A DNA stretch of 44,571 nt from the NCBI RefSeq assembly GCF_030646615.1, contig NZ_JAUSLG010000027.1, positions 1-44,571 of the forward strand. Direction: 5' to 3'. Each line of letters opens with the position of its first letter. Position 1 is the stretch's first letter. The DNA comes from Phenylobacterium sp. (GTDB lineage: Bacteria > Pseudomonadota > Alphaproteobacteria > Caulobacterales > Caulobacteraceae). Of the stretch, positions 1 to 8,223 are shown one piece after another. The notes beneath the pieces are model-generated. The model saw only the letters and a program-made list of their open reading frames with translations, was not told where the DNA came from and did not search any database. The translations under genes were made by a program, and so were the position numbers.

Positions 1-744
1 CACCGCCGCTTCGATGCAGCGGATATTGTATTCCGGGGCCAGGAAGCCGCGGAACTTGCGCGCATTGGCCTTGCGGAAAATCACGAAGATCTCCGGCTTG
101 CCCTTGGCGGCTTCCAGCTTATCGGTCTGGACGCGGATCTAGGCCCGCGGCCGCCCCTCGGCCACCACCTTGCGGGCGAATGCGATGGCCTGATCGCGCA
201 GCTGGCCCTCCTCGACCAGCTCGTCCACCAGGCCGAGGCTCGCAGCCTCCTTGGCCGGCACATGGCGGCCCGAGGTCATCATGGCGAGCGCGTTCTCGAC
301 CCCGACCACCCGGGGCAGGCGCTGGGTGCCGCCGGCGCCGGGCAGCAGGCCGAGATTGACCTCCGGCAGGCCCAGGCGGGCCGAGGGCGTCGCCACGCGG
401 TAGTGCGCGCACAGCGCCACCTCCAGGCCGCCGCCGAGGGCGGTGCCATGGATCGCGGCGATCACCGGCTTGGACGCGCCCTCGATGACGTTCTGCACGT
501 CAGCCAGCTGGGGGTCGGCCATGGCCGAACCGAACTCGGTGATGTCGGCGCCGGCGATGAAGGTGCGCCCCTCGCAGACCAGGACGATGGCCTTGGCGGC
601 CGCGTCAGCGTCGGCCTGCTTGAAGGCCTCGAACAGCCCCTGGCGCACGGCGGCCGACAGGGCGTTCACCGGCGGCGAGTTCAGGGTGATGACGGCGACA
701 TCGCCGTCGAGGGTCATTTCGGTGACCGGATTGATCTGGCTCAT
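1..744 (-). pseudogene. Enoyl-CoA hydratase / 3-hydroxyacyl-CoA dehydrogenase (FadJ/FadB-like), interrupted by an in-frame stop, 3' end outside window
   Basis: The N-terminal 201 residues form a crotonase domain. The oxyanion-hole motif IAGADITEFG and the second motif HGTALGGGLEVAL are clear, followed by GLLPGAGGTQRLPR. An in-frame TAG lies at 139-141, just after the VVAEGRPRA segment. The same frame then stays open for 46 more codons to the window edge and reads like the normal family linker ([12 protein letters not shown], then [11 protein letters not shown] and CIEAAV) that leads to the NAD-binding dehydrogenase domain. The gene is therefore a multifunctional beta-oxidation enzyme broken by one nonsense codon, or the base is a sequencing error. 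The start at ATG 742-744 is chosen because GAGG lies just upstream; a longer frame to 801 has no such site. It would act in cytoplasmic beta-oxidation. A monofunctional 201-residue hydratase product is possible if the stop is real. Confidence 0.8.
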
Positions 745-922
745 GCGCGTCCTCGAATTTCGTGGGGGCCGCTTCTCGGACGGGCGACCTGGCTGATTCA
801 AACGCGTGTTATAGGCCTGACAGGATGGGGCTGAGTCAATCGGCCTCGCCCCCGATCACGGCTCGCCAGCCTCACGCTAGGGCAGGCGGGACAAGGGAAA
901 CGCATAGGCAAAGGAGGCGCTC

Positions 923-1711
923 ATGGCGCTCGATCTCTTCACCCTCCAGGGGCGCACAGCCCTCGTCACCGGCGGCTCGCGCGGCATCGGCAAGATGATC
1001 GCCGCCGGCTTCCTGGCCCAGGGGGCCAAGGTCTATATCTCGTCGCGCAAGGCCGACGCCTGCGACGCCGCCGCCGAGGAGCTGTCGCAAGGGGGCGGGA
1101 CCTGCATCTCCCTGCCGCAGGACGTGTCGTCGGCGGCTGGTTGCCAGGCCCTGGCCAAGGCCATCGAGGAGCGGGAAGACAAGCTCGACATCCTGGTGAA
1201 CAACGCCGGCGCCGCCTGGGGCGCGCCCTTCGAGGAGTTTCCCGAGCACGGCTGGGACAAGGTCATGGACCTGAACCTCAAGTCCCCCTTCTTCCTGACC
1301 CAGGCCCTGCATGTGGCCCTGAAGAAGGCCGGGACCCATGACCAGCCGGCCAAGGTGATCAACATCGCCTCTATCGACGGCATCCGCCTGAACCCGCAGG
1401 ACACCTATTCCTATCACGCCTCCAAGTCGGGCCTGATCTACCTGACCCGCCGGCTGGCCGCCCGGCTGATCACCGACAATATCGTGGTCAGCGCCATCGC
1501 GCCCGGCGCCTTCGCCTCGGAGATGAACCGCACCGCCCGCGACCACGGCGACGCCGTGGCCAAGGCGATCCCGGCCCGCCGCATCGGCCGTGACGAAGAC
1601 ATGGCCGGCGCCGCCATCTATCTGGCCAGCCGGGCCGGGAACTATGTGGTCGGCGAGACCATCGCCGTGGACGGCGGCGTGGCCCTGGCCACGGTCGGCG
1701 CCATCGGCTGA
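923..1711 (+). CDS. SDR family NAD(P)-dependent oxidoreductase
   Basis: A 262-residue classical short-chain dehydrogenase/reductase. The Rossmann glycine motif TGGSRGIG lies near residues 16-23, NNAG near 91-94, the catalytic Ser in INIASIDG near residue 150, and the catalytic pair in YHASK near 165-169. A C-terminal substrate-loop region ends in VVGETIAVDGGVAL. This is the usual length for FabG/RhlG-like reductases, which are cytoplasmic tetramers. A strong ribosome binding site, AAAGGAGG at 910-917, fixes the ATG. The substrate cannot be read from sequence. It is divergent from the broken beta-oxidation gene and 127 bases upstream of the tandem TetR regulator, so a role in acyl-chain or alcohol oxidation is an inference only. 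Confidence 0.9.
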   Translation: MALDLFTLQGRTALVTGGSRGIGKMIAAGFLAQGAKVYISSRKADACDAAAEELSQGGGTCISLPQDVSSAAGCQALAKAIEEREDKLDILVNNAGAAWGAPFEEFPEHGWDKVMDLNLKSPFFLTQALHVALKKAGTHDQPAKVINIASIDGIRLNPQDTYSYHASKSGLIYLTRRLAARLITDNIVVSAIAPGAFASEMNRTARDHGDAVAKAIPARRIGRDEDMAGAAIYLASRAGNYVVGETIAVDGGVALATVGAIG

Positions 1712-1838
1712 GGCGGGTCGTCCCAGAACCGGCGTGACCTTCGCTTTACCTTTGCGTCAAGGTGTAGATAGAGAGGGGGCTGCGCCGGTTCCTGGGTCTC
1801 CCCACGCAGGGCCGGCGAGGATTGGAGCCGTCATCCCC

Positions 1839-3068
1839 ATGGGCGAACGGAACGTCGCGCGCGCGACGGATCGATATGAGCGCAAGCGTGAGGACATCCT
1901 CGACGCCGCGACGGTGATCCTCAACCAGCTGGGGGTCAAAGGCCTGACCCTGAGCGTGGCGGCCGCCGCGGTGGGCCTGTCGACCACGAGCGTCACCTAT
2001 TATTTCAAGCGCAAGGACGACCTGGCCGCCGCCTGCCTGATGCGTGGGGTCGACTGGCTGGCCCATCTGGCCGAGAGCGCCCAGGCGATCAGCGACCCCG
2101 CCGAGCGGTTGGCCCTGGTGTTTGATCTTCACCTGGAACGGCTGCGCCTGACGGCCACAGGCCAGGCGCCGCCCTTGCCGGTGCTGTCGGATATCCGCGC
2201 CCTCAACCAGCCCCGTCGGGGCGAGGTGTTCGCCGCCTATATGAAGGCCTTCCGCCGGATGCGGCAGATCTTCGACGCCCCGGAGCTGGCCTGGCTGACC
2301 CGGGGTCGCCGCACGGCCCGCACCCACATGCTGCTGGAGCAGATCTTCTGGTCGGCCTCCTGGTTGCCCAAGTACGATCCGGAAGACTATCCGCGCATCC
2401 GCGAGCGCATGTGCGACATCCTGCTGAACGGCCTGGCCGTCCCGGGCGCCGAGTGGGCGCCGAAGCTGCCGCCCATGTCGGAACTGGCGCCGGGCGAGGG
2501 CCTGGAGATGAGCCGCGACGCCTTCCTGCGGGCCGCCACCCGGCTGATCAACACCCATGGCTACAAGGGCGCCTCGGTGGACCGGATTTCGGCCGAGCTC
2601 AATGTGACCAAGGGCTCATTCTACCACCACAACGAGGCCAAGGATGACCTGGTGGTCACCTGCTTCGAGCGCAGCTTCGAGGTCATGCGCCGGGTCCAGC
2701 GGCTGGCCATGGCCCGGGACGGCGACCAGTGGAGCAAGCTGTCCAGCGCCGCGGCCGCCCTGGCCGAATACCAGCTCTCGGACTATGGCCCCCTGCTGCG
2801 ATCCTCGGCGCTCAGCGCCCTGCCCGAACCGATCCGCAAGGAGATGGGCCAGGACTTCAACCGGGTCTCGGACCGCTTCGCCTCGATGATCTCCGATGGA
2901 ATCGCCGAGGGCTCGATCCGGCCGGTGGACCCGTTCATCGCCGCCCAGATGCTGGCCGCCACCCTCAACGCCGGCGCCGAGCTCGCCTTCTGGGTGCCCG
3001 GCGTACGGCAGAAGGCGGCCCCGGCGGTGTTCGTCCGGCCCATGCTGATGGGCGTCTTCAAGCCCTGA
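1839..3068 (+). CDS. Tandem TetR-family regulator with two DNA-binding domains
   Basis: A 409-residue protein containing two complete TetR N-terminal helix-turn-helix domains. The first covers about residues 17-65 (REDILDAATVIL ... STTSVTYYFKRKDDL); the second starts about residue 224 (SRDAFLRAATRLINTHG ... TKGSFYHHNEAKDDL). Each is followed by an alpha-helical ligand-domain-like segment, so the protein is about twice the usual TetR length of 190-220. The start at ATG 1839 is chosen because the helix begins shortly after and the longer frame upstream overlaps the SDR gene. It follows the SDR gene on the same strand and probably controls that gene or the neighbouring fatty-acid or transporter genes. 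No operator could be assigned. The open frame is continuous through both halves, so this is a real fusion in the sequence as given. Confidence 0.88.
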   Translation: MGERNVARATDRYERKREDILDAATVILNQLGVKGLTLSVAAAAVGLSTTSVTYYFKRKDDLAAACLMRGVDWLAHLAESAQAISDPAERLALVFDLHLERLRLTATGQAPPLPVLSDIRALNQPRRGEVFAAYMKAFRRMRQIFDAPELAWLTRGRRTARTHMLLEQIFWSASWLPKYDPEDYPRIRERMCDILLNGLAVPGAEWAPKLPPMSELAPGEGLEMSRDAFLRAATRLINTHGYKGASVDRISAELNVTKGSFYHHNEAKDDLVVTCFERSFEVMRRVQRLAMARDGDQWSKLSSAAAALAEYQLSDYGPLLRSSALSALPEPIRKEMGQDFNRVSDRFASMISDGIAEGSIRPVDPFIAAQMLAATLNAGAELAFWVPGVRQKAAPAVFVRPMLMGVFKP

Positions 3069-3089
3069 GCGTCTGAGGGGCGCGTGCGC

Positions 3090-4556
3090 CTATTGCGGCC
3101 CAGGCGTCTCGATCCCATCGGCGCCGGCCTCTGCGGCGAGCTGGCGCACTGAGGCTTCGTGCTTGTCGCGGGTGATGGCGTAGAAGGCCACGAAGGCGAC
3201 GGCCGCGGCGTAGAGCAAGCCCAGCAGCGGCACATAGAGCATGCCCAGATTCCTGATCACTTCATCGGGCACCTGGCCCGGCTGGGCGTTCTGCGGGAAG
3301 GCGATGGCCAGCAGGATCATGCTCGAGGCGAAGATGCCGATGCCCGAGACCGCCTTGTTGACGAAGCTGGCGGCGGCGAAGAACAGGCCTTCCGAGCGCC
3401 GGCCGGTCTTCAGTTCGGAATCCTCCACCACGTCGGCGATCATCGAGGAGATGAGGATCGAGGCGGTGATCGACAGCCCCGTCGACAGCAGGGTCTGGAC
3501 GAACAGGATCGGGATGATCACCGGATTGTCGTTGTCGGGGAACACCCCCAGCAGCCGCAGGGTGATGGGCGCCGCCCCTACGAGGAAGGACAGCACCTTG
3601 GCCAGCTGGGCGGCGTTCTTCTTGCCCATGCGCAGGGATAGCGGCGCGGCCAGGCCAAAGGCGAGCGCTGCGGAGATGAAGTTGGCCACCGCAAACAGCG
3701 AGATCTCGACCGCCGAGAGCTCCCAGAAATAGGTGTTGAAATAGAGGTTCAGCGACAGGACCAGCCCGCCCGCCATGGCGTTGAACAGACCGGCCATGAT
3801 CAGGACCAGGAAGGAGCGGTTGGAGAGGGTGCCCGTCATCTCCTTGATCACCTGCGCCAAGGTCAGCTTGCGCTTGGGCGGGGTGATCAGTTCAGGGATG
3901 TGTCGGTGGGTGCCCATGGCTGAGACGAGGATGGCCACAAGCATCACAAGGGCCGCGGTGGTCCCATAGGCGACATAGCCGTCCGGGTTCAGCTGGCCCA
4001 CCGGATGCTCGGCGCTGGGGCGCAGGAAGACCTGGAAGGCCAGCAGCGTCATGGTCAGTCCGCCCCACCAGGCGAAGAAGTACCGGTAGCTGAGCACCTT
4101 GGTGCGCTCGTCGTAGTCGGTGGTGAGCTCGGCGGCCAGGGCGGTGGACGGGATCTCATAGAGGGTGATGAAGGTGCGGATCATCACCGCCACCGCCAGC
4201 AGATAGAAGAACATGCCGGTCTGGGACAGCTCCGGCGGGTTCCACAGCAGGCCGTAGGTGATCGCCACCGGCAGGGCGGCGGCATACATGAACGGGTGGC
4301 GGCGGCCCCATTTCGAGCGCCAGTTGTCCGACACCTGCCCGATCAGCGGATCAGAGATGGCGTCGAAGACCATGGCGATCATGATCACCAGCCCGACCAG
4401 GTGCGCCGGGAGGCCGATCACCTGGTTGTAGAAGATCAGCAGGAGATAGGAAAAACCCTGGTCCTTGACCCCGAAGGCCACGGTGCCGAAGCCGTAGAAC
4501 AGCTTGGTGGGCAGGCTGAGTTTCTGGCGTGGGGGGCGCACGGCGCTGACGGTCAC
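3090..4556 (-). CDS. GPH-family (MelB-like) MFS transporter, third of three paralogues
   Basis: A 488-residue, about 12-helix inner-membrane transporter of the glycoside-pentoside-hexuronide:cation symporter family. Signature segments are YNQVIGLP near residue 44, DAISDPLIGQVSDNWRSKWG and RRHPFMYAAALP in the first third, and DVVEDSELKTGRRSEGL near residue 380. It is the last gene of a three-paralogue run on the minus strand and is separated from the second by 156 bases. The frame opens with GTG at 4554-4556, with AAGGA upstream; no better ATG is visible. Substrate is unknown; members carry sugars or sugar conjugates with H+ or Na+. It diverges more from the other two than they do from each other, judged by eye from the shared motifs. 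It converges with the tandem TetR gene, 21 bases apart. Confidence 0.9.
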   Translation of the reverse strand: MTVSAVRPPRQKLSLPTKLFYGFGTVAFGVKDQGFSYLLLIFYNQVIGLPAHLVGLVIMIAMVFDAISDPLIGQVSDNWRSKWGRRHPFMYAAALPVAITYGLLWNPPELSQTGMFFYLLAVAVMIRTFITLYEIPSTALAAELTTDYDERTKVLSYRYFFAWWGGLTMTLLAFQVFLRPSAEHPVGQLNPDGYVAYGTTAALVMLVAILVSAMGTHRHIPELITPPKRKLTLAQVIKEMTGTLSNRSFLVLIMAGLFNAMAGGLVLSLNLYFNTYFWELSAVEISLFAVANFISAALAFGLAAPLSLRMGKKNAAQLAKVLSFLVGAAPITLRLLGVFPDNDNPVIIPILFVQTLLSTGLSITASILISSMIADVVEDSELKTGRRSEGLFFAAASFVNKAVSGIGIFASSMILLAIAFPQNAQPGQVPDEVIRNLGMLYVPLLGLLYAAAVAFVAFYAITRDKHEASVRQLAAEAGADGIETPGPQ

Positions 4557-4663
4557 GGTTGATCCTTGGCCGAAGGCGGCGCCTGGCCGGCGACGCGTAC
4601 TGAAGGCGGCCTGCGAACAGGCCAGGGCATCTAAGTGGCGCTTCAGCTGTCAGACAAGGGCGC

Positions 4664-4688
4664 GGCCCGGGAATTCGCATCCCGGGCC
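4664..4688 (-). other. Intercistronic hairpin between two transporter genes
   Basis: A nine-base perfect stem (GGCCCGGGA at 4664-4672 with TCCCGGGCC at 4680-4688, loop of 7) lies in the 156-base gap between the second and third transporter genes. There is no U-run on the downstream side, so it may be an mRNA processing or stability element rather than an efficient terminator. Confidence 0.45.
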
Positions 4689-4712
4689 GGCGGGCGCCCG
4701 CCGCTCAAGGCC

Positions 4713-6221
4713 TCAGGCTCCGGTCACCGGGGGCGAGGTCGGGCCGATCTCCCGGGCGGCCTCGGCCTTGAGAGCGGTCTCCTCCAGCTTGCGCAGGTTC
4801 TCCTCATGGGCGGCCTTGTCGATCTTGAACATGAACAGGCAGCCGATGGCGATGGCGTAGAAGAACAGCAGGGTCGGCAGATAGATCAGCGCCATGTTGC
4901 GCAGCACCTCGTCGTCGACCTGGCCCCGGACGGCGCTCTGCGGGAAGGCGACGAAGGCCAGGACGGCGCCCGAGACGAAGACCCCGACGCCGGAGACCAC
5001 CTTCTTGAACAGGTTGTCGAAGGAGAACAGCAGGCCCTCGGATCGCCGGCCGGTCTTGACCTCGGAATCCTCGACCACGTCGGCGATCATCGAGGCCAGC
5101 ATGACCCCGGTCATCATGGCCATGGCGCCGTTGGCGATCACGTCGACGAACAGGATCCAGAACAGGAGGTCCGTGCCATTGGCGGGCATCCAGCCCACCA
5201 GCCGCAGGGCGATGGGTCCGAGAAGGGCGACCACGGCGCCGGCGAACATGGTGATGGCGCCGTTCCGCTTGCCCATCTTGGCCGCCACCTTGGGGGCCAG
5301 CGACACGCCCATGACGCTGGCGATCACGCCGGCCACGGTCAGCAGGGCCAGCTGGTTCTGGGAGAGCTCCCAGAAGTACAGGAAGAAGTAGAGCTCGAGC
5401 CCGCCCTTCACCCCCAGCGACATGGACATGAAGACGCCCGAGATCGTCAGGACCACGAAGGAGCGGTTGTTGAGCGTGTGGGCCACCTCGCGGGCCATGC
5501 CCTTGAAGGTGATCTTGCGGGTCGGCGGCTTGCGCAGTTCGGGGATGTATTTGTGGGTGCCGGCGGTCGAGGCCAGGATGATGACGAAGATCAGGATCGC
5601 CGCGCAGAGCGCGTAGCTGAAATAGCCCTCCTGGGCCAGGACGCCGCCGGAGCCATCGGGGTTCTCCCGGAGGAAGACCTGATAGGCCAGAAGCGTCATC
5701 CCCAGGCCGCCCGCCACGCCGAAGAAGCCGCGCAGGGCGATGAGGCTCGTCCGGTCGTCATAGCTCTTGGCCAGTTCCGGGGCCAAGGCCGAGGAGGGCA
5801 GCTCGAAGAAGGTGTCGAACAGTCGGATCACCAGCAGGCAGGTCGGCATGTAGGCGAAGATCTGCGCATGTTCCCAACCGGCCGGCGGGTTCCAGATCAG
5901 GAAGAAGGCGATCGCTACGGGCAGGGCGGCGATATACATGAAGGGGTGGCGCCGCCCCCAGCGGGAGCGGAAATTGTCCGACACCTGGCCCACGATCGGA
6001 TCGACGAAAGCGTCGAAGATCAGAGCGAACATGATGGCGGTCGAAACCATCTGCGGCGGCAGGCCAATAACCTGATTGTAGAACAGCAGCAGGAAGGTCG
6101 AGAGACCCCGCTGCTTGATCGCGCTGGCCGCGCCGCCTGCGCCATAGAGGATGCGCGTGGTGAGGCTGAGGCGTCGGTCAGCGGAGGCCGCAGCCGGAGC
6201 CGGGGTCGAAGTGGCCGTCAT
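4713..6221 (-). CDS. GPH-family (MelB-like) MFS transporter, second of three paralogues
   Basis: A 502-residue polytopic membrane protein of the same family as its two neighbours. Motifs include YNQVIGLPPQMVSTAIMF, DAFVDPIVGQVSDNFRSRWG, RRHPFMYIAALPVAIAF and DVVEDSEVKTGRRSEGL. The ATG at 6219-6221 is preceded by TGAGGATCAACAT, in which the upstream gene's stop codon and this gene's ribosome binding site overlap. Only ten bases separate it from the upstream transporter, so the two are very likely co-transcribed and translationally coupled. It probably moves sugars, glycosides or uronides across the inner membrane with a cation. Substrate specificity cannot be assigned. A long antisense frame over this gene is a codon-bias artefact of high-GC DNA. 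Confidence 0.92.
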   Translation of the reverse strand: MTATSTPAPAAASADRRLSLTTRILYGAGGAASAIKQRGLSTFLLLFYNQVIGLPPQMVSTAIMFALIFDAFVDPIVGQVSDNFRSRWGRRHPFMYIAALPVAIAFFLIWNPPAGWEHAQIFAYMPTCLLVIRLFDTFFELPSSALAPELAKSYDDRTSLIALRGFFGVAGGLGMTLLAYQVFLRENPDGSGGVLAQEGYFSYALCAAILIFVIILASTAGTHKYIPELRKPPTRKITFKGMAREVAHTLNNRSFVVLTISGVFMSMSLGVKGGLELYFFLYFWELSQNQLALLTVAGVIASVMGVSLAPKVAAKMGKRNGAITMFAGAVVALLGPIALRLVGWMPANGTDLLFWILFVDVIANGAMAMMTGVMLASMIADVVEDSEVKTGRRSEGLLFSFDNLFKKVVSGVGVFVSGAVLAFVAFPQSAVRGQVDDEVLRNMALIYLPTLLFFYAIAIGCLFMFKIDKAAHEENLRKLEETALKAEAAREIGPTSPPVTGA

Positions 6222-6231
6222 ATGTTGATCC

Positions 6232-7749
6232 TCAGGCCTTGGAGCCGATGGGGGCGGGGCCGCCGGGCAGGGGCTGGGCGGTGGTGTCGGTCGCCTCGTG
6301 GGCGGCCGCCGTGGCCCTTGCGCCGGCCTCGTCGAGGATCCGGAGATTGTCCTCGTGCTTGGCCTTGTCGATGTTGAAGAGCGATAGGCAGACGATCCCC
6401 ATGCCGTAGAGCAGGGTGACCAGGGGCAGATAGATCAGGCCCATATTCTGCAGGATTTCCGGGGAAACCTCCCCGCGCCGCGCCCCTTCGGGGAAGCTGA
6501 CCATGCTGAGCACGGAGCCGGCGATGAAGATGCCGACGCCCGAAACGATCTTCTTGAAGAGGTTGTCGGCCGACATCAGCAGGCCTTCGGAGCGACGGCC
6601 CGTCTTGACCTCGGCGTCCTCGACCACGTCGGCGACCATGGAGAACAGCATCACCCCCGTCGCCACCGCCATGCCGGAATTGAAGAAGGTCTCCAGCAGC
6701 AGGATGACGAACAGCAGGTCGGTCCCATTGGGGGGCATCAGGCCCACCAGGCGCAGGGCGATGGGGGTGATGCCGACGGCGAGCGCGCTGGCGAACATCA
6801 GGATCGCCCCGTGCTTCTTGCCCATGGCTCGGGCGATGTGGGGGGCGACGACCACGCCGCACAGGCTGCCGGCCACGCTGACCGCAGTGAGGATGGCCAG
6901 CTGGCCCTGGGTCAGCTCCCAGAAATAGAGGGCGAAATAGATCTCCAGGCCGTTCTTCGAGCCGGCGGCCACGGCGATAAACATGCCGGTCAGGGTGGCG
7001 ATGACGAAGGCGCGGTTATTCAGGGTGTGGGCCACTTCCCTGGCCATCGCCTTGAAGGTGATCTTCCGGGTCGGCGGCTGGACCAGATAGGGGATGCGGC
7101 TGTGGGTGCCGGCCGTGGACGCCAGGATGACGATGAAGATCAGCACGGCCGAGACCGCCGAATAGGCCAGATAGCCGTCCCGGGCCAGGATGCCGCCGGA
7201 GCCGTCCGGGTTCTCGGCCAGGAAGTACTGGTAGGCCGCCACCGTCATGCCGAGCCCACCGACGACGGTGAAGAAGGCGCGCATGGACACCAGGCTGGTG
7301 CGCTCGTTGTAGTCGCGGGTCAGCTCAGGGGCCAGCGCCGAGGACGGCAGCTCGAAGAAGGTGTCGAACAGGCGGACGGTGAGCAGGCAGACCACCAGCC
7401 AGGCGACAATCGCCTCGTCGCCCCAGCCTGCGGGCGGGTTCCACAGGAGAAAATAGGCCACCGCGACGGGCAGGGCGGCGAAGTACATGAACGGGTGCCG
7501 GCGCCCCAGCTTGGAGCGGAAATTGTCGGAAACCTGTCCCACCACGGGATCGACGAAGGCGTCGAACATGAGCGCCAGCATCAGGACGCCCGACACAGTG
7601 GCCGGGGGCAACCCCACCACCTGATTGTAGAACAGCATCAGGAAGGTCGCGAGGCCGCGCTGTTTCACGGCATTGGCGACGGAGCCGAGAGAATAGAGCA
7701 GCTTGGTATGCAGCTTCAGAGGGGGAATCTCTGAGGGGATCGCCGTCAT
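6232..7749 (-). CDS. GPH-family (MelB-like) MFS transporter, first of three paralogues
   Basis: A 505-residue transporter that shares with the next gene the order YNQVVGLPPATVSGVLM, DAFVDPVVGQVSDNFRSKLG, RRHPFMYFAALPVAVAYFL and DVVEDAEVKTGRRSEGL. The ATG at 7747-7749 is preferred over the adjacent in-frame TTG because GGAG lies eight bases upstream. It is promoter-proximal in the three-gene run, with about 470 bases of non-coding DNA upstream that contain several inverted repeats. Expected location is the inner membrane with about 12 helices. Tandem paralogues of this type suggest duplication with divergence toward related substrates; the substrates are unknown. Confidence 0.92.
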   Translation of the reverse strand: MTAIPSEIPPLKLHTKLLYSLGSVANAVKQRGLATFLMLFYNQVVGLPPATVSGVLMLALMFDAFVDPVVGQVSDNFRSKLGRRHPFMYFAALPVAVAYFLLWNPPAGWGDEAIVAWLVVCLLTVRLFDTFFELPSSALAPELTRDYNERTSLVSMRAFFTVVGGLGMTVAAYQYFLAENPDGSGGILARDGYLAYSAVSAVLIFIVILASTAGTHSRIPYLVQPPTRKITFKAMAREVAHTLNNRAFVIATLTGMFIAVAAGSKNGLEIYFALYFWELTQGQLAILTAVSVAGSLCGVVVAPHIARAMGKKHGAILMFASALAVGITPIALRLVGLMPPNGTDLLFVILLLETFFNSGMAVATGVMLFSMVADVVEDAEVKTGRRSEGLLMSADNLFKKIVSGVGIFIAGSVLSMVSFPEGARRGEVSPEILQNMGLIYLPLVTLLYGMGIVCLSLFNIDKAKHEDNLRILDEAGARATAAAHEATDTTAQPLPGGPAPIGSKA

Positions 7750-8223
7750 CAAAATCTCCGGGCGGCAAGGCGGTCAAATGCGGGCGCAGGCGCACGCCCC
7801 GACGCTGGGCGCGCCGTCGAAAGGAAATTAAAACTCTCTGACCTGGATGGGACGGGCCCAAGCTTCCCAGGCTCAACCGCAAGAAAATTGCGGGTCACTG
7901 CGCGGTCCTCCCTGCCGCGCCTCTTTGCGGGCGCGGTCGTTCTTGTCTCGCGTCTGCGCCCCGGCGCATATGGCGTCGATGGGCAGACACGATCGTTGAC
8001 AAGCGTGGGCGAGGCTTATCGCAGCGTCAACGCTTATGATCTTACAAGTCTGACACAAACTAACCGTTGACCTACAACGGGTTGTAGCCAAGCCGGCAGT
8101 CGCGCCCCTGATCCACCGCCAGGGTCGCAAGGCTCGCCACAGCCGCGGCGGCGGCGCGCTCCACCCTCGTCATTCTTGCCTTCGGTACAGAGCCGGATCG
8201 GAAACGCCGCCGTCCCCCCCAAC
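7750..8223. promoter_or_regulatory. Intergenic region upstream of the transporter run, with inverted repeats
   Basis: About 470 bases without a convincing gene. Three inverted repeats stand out: CCGCAA-N5-TTGCGG at 7877-7893, CGTTGAC at 7994-8000 paired with GTCAACG at 8026-8032, and a 16-base palindrome at 8072-8087. A TTGACA hexamer occurs on the plus strand at 7996-8001 without a well-spaced -10. A 33-codon minus-strand frame (ATG 8171-8173 to 8072) is open and hydrophobic in its middle, but it lacks a clear ribosome binding site and is not called a gene. The region probably holds the promoter and operators of the transporter operon. Confidence 0.5.
8072..8087. promoter_or_regulatory. 16-base palindrome, candidate operator
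   Basis: CTACAAC at 8072-8078 and GTTGTAG at 8081-8087 form perfect 7-base arms around GG. The size and symmetry fit a dimeric repressor site such as a LacI- or GntR-type operator. It lies between the oxidoreductase stop and the transporter operon, both on the minus strand, and is best placed to act on the transporters. The regulator is not identified. Confidence 0.45.

Noticed and set aside
4635..6377. Long plus-strand frame of 580 codons
   Set aside because: It is antisense to the transporter gene, rich in Gly/His/Arg/Gln, without family motifs; a product of high-GC codon bias.
8072..8173. 33-codon minus-strand frame
   Set aside because: No ribosome binding site, no family match and it overlaps the palindrome; could be a tiny gene but unsupported.
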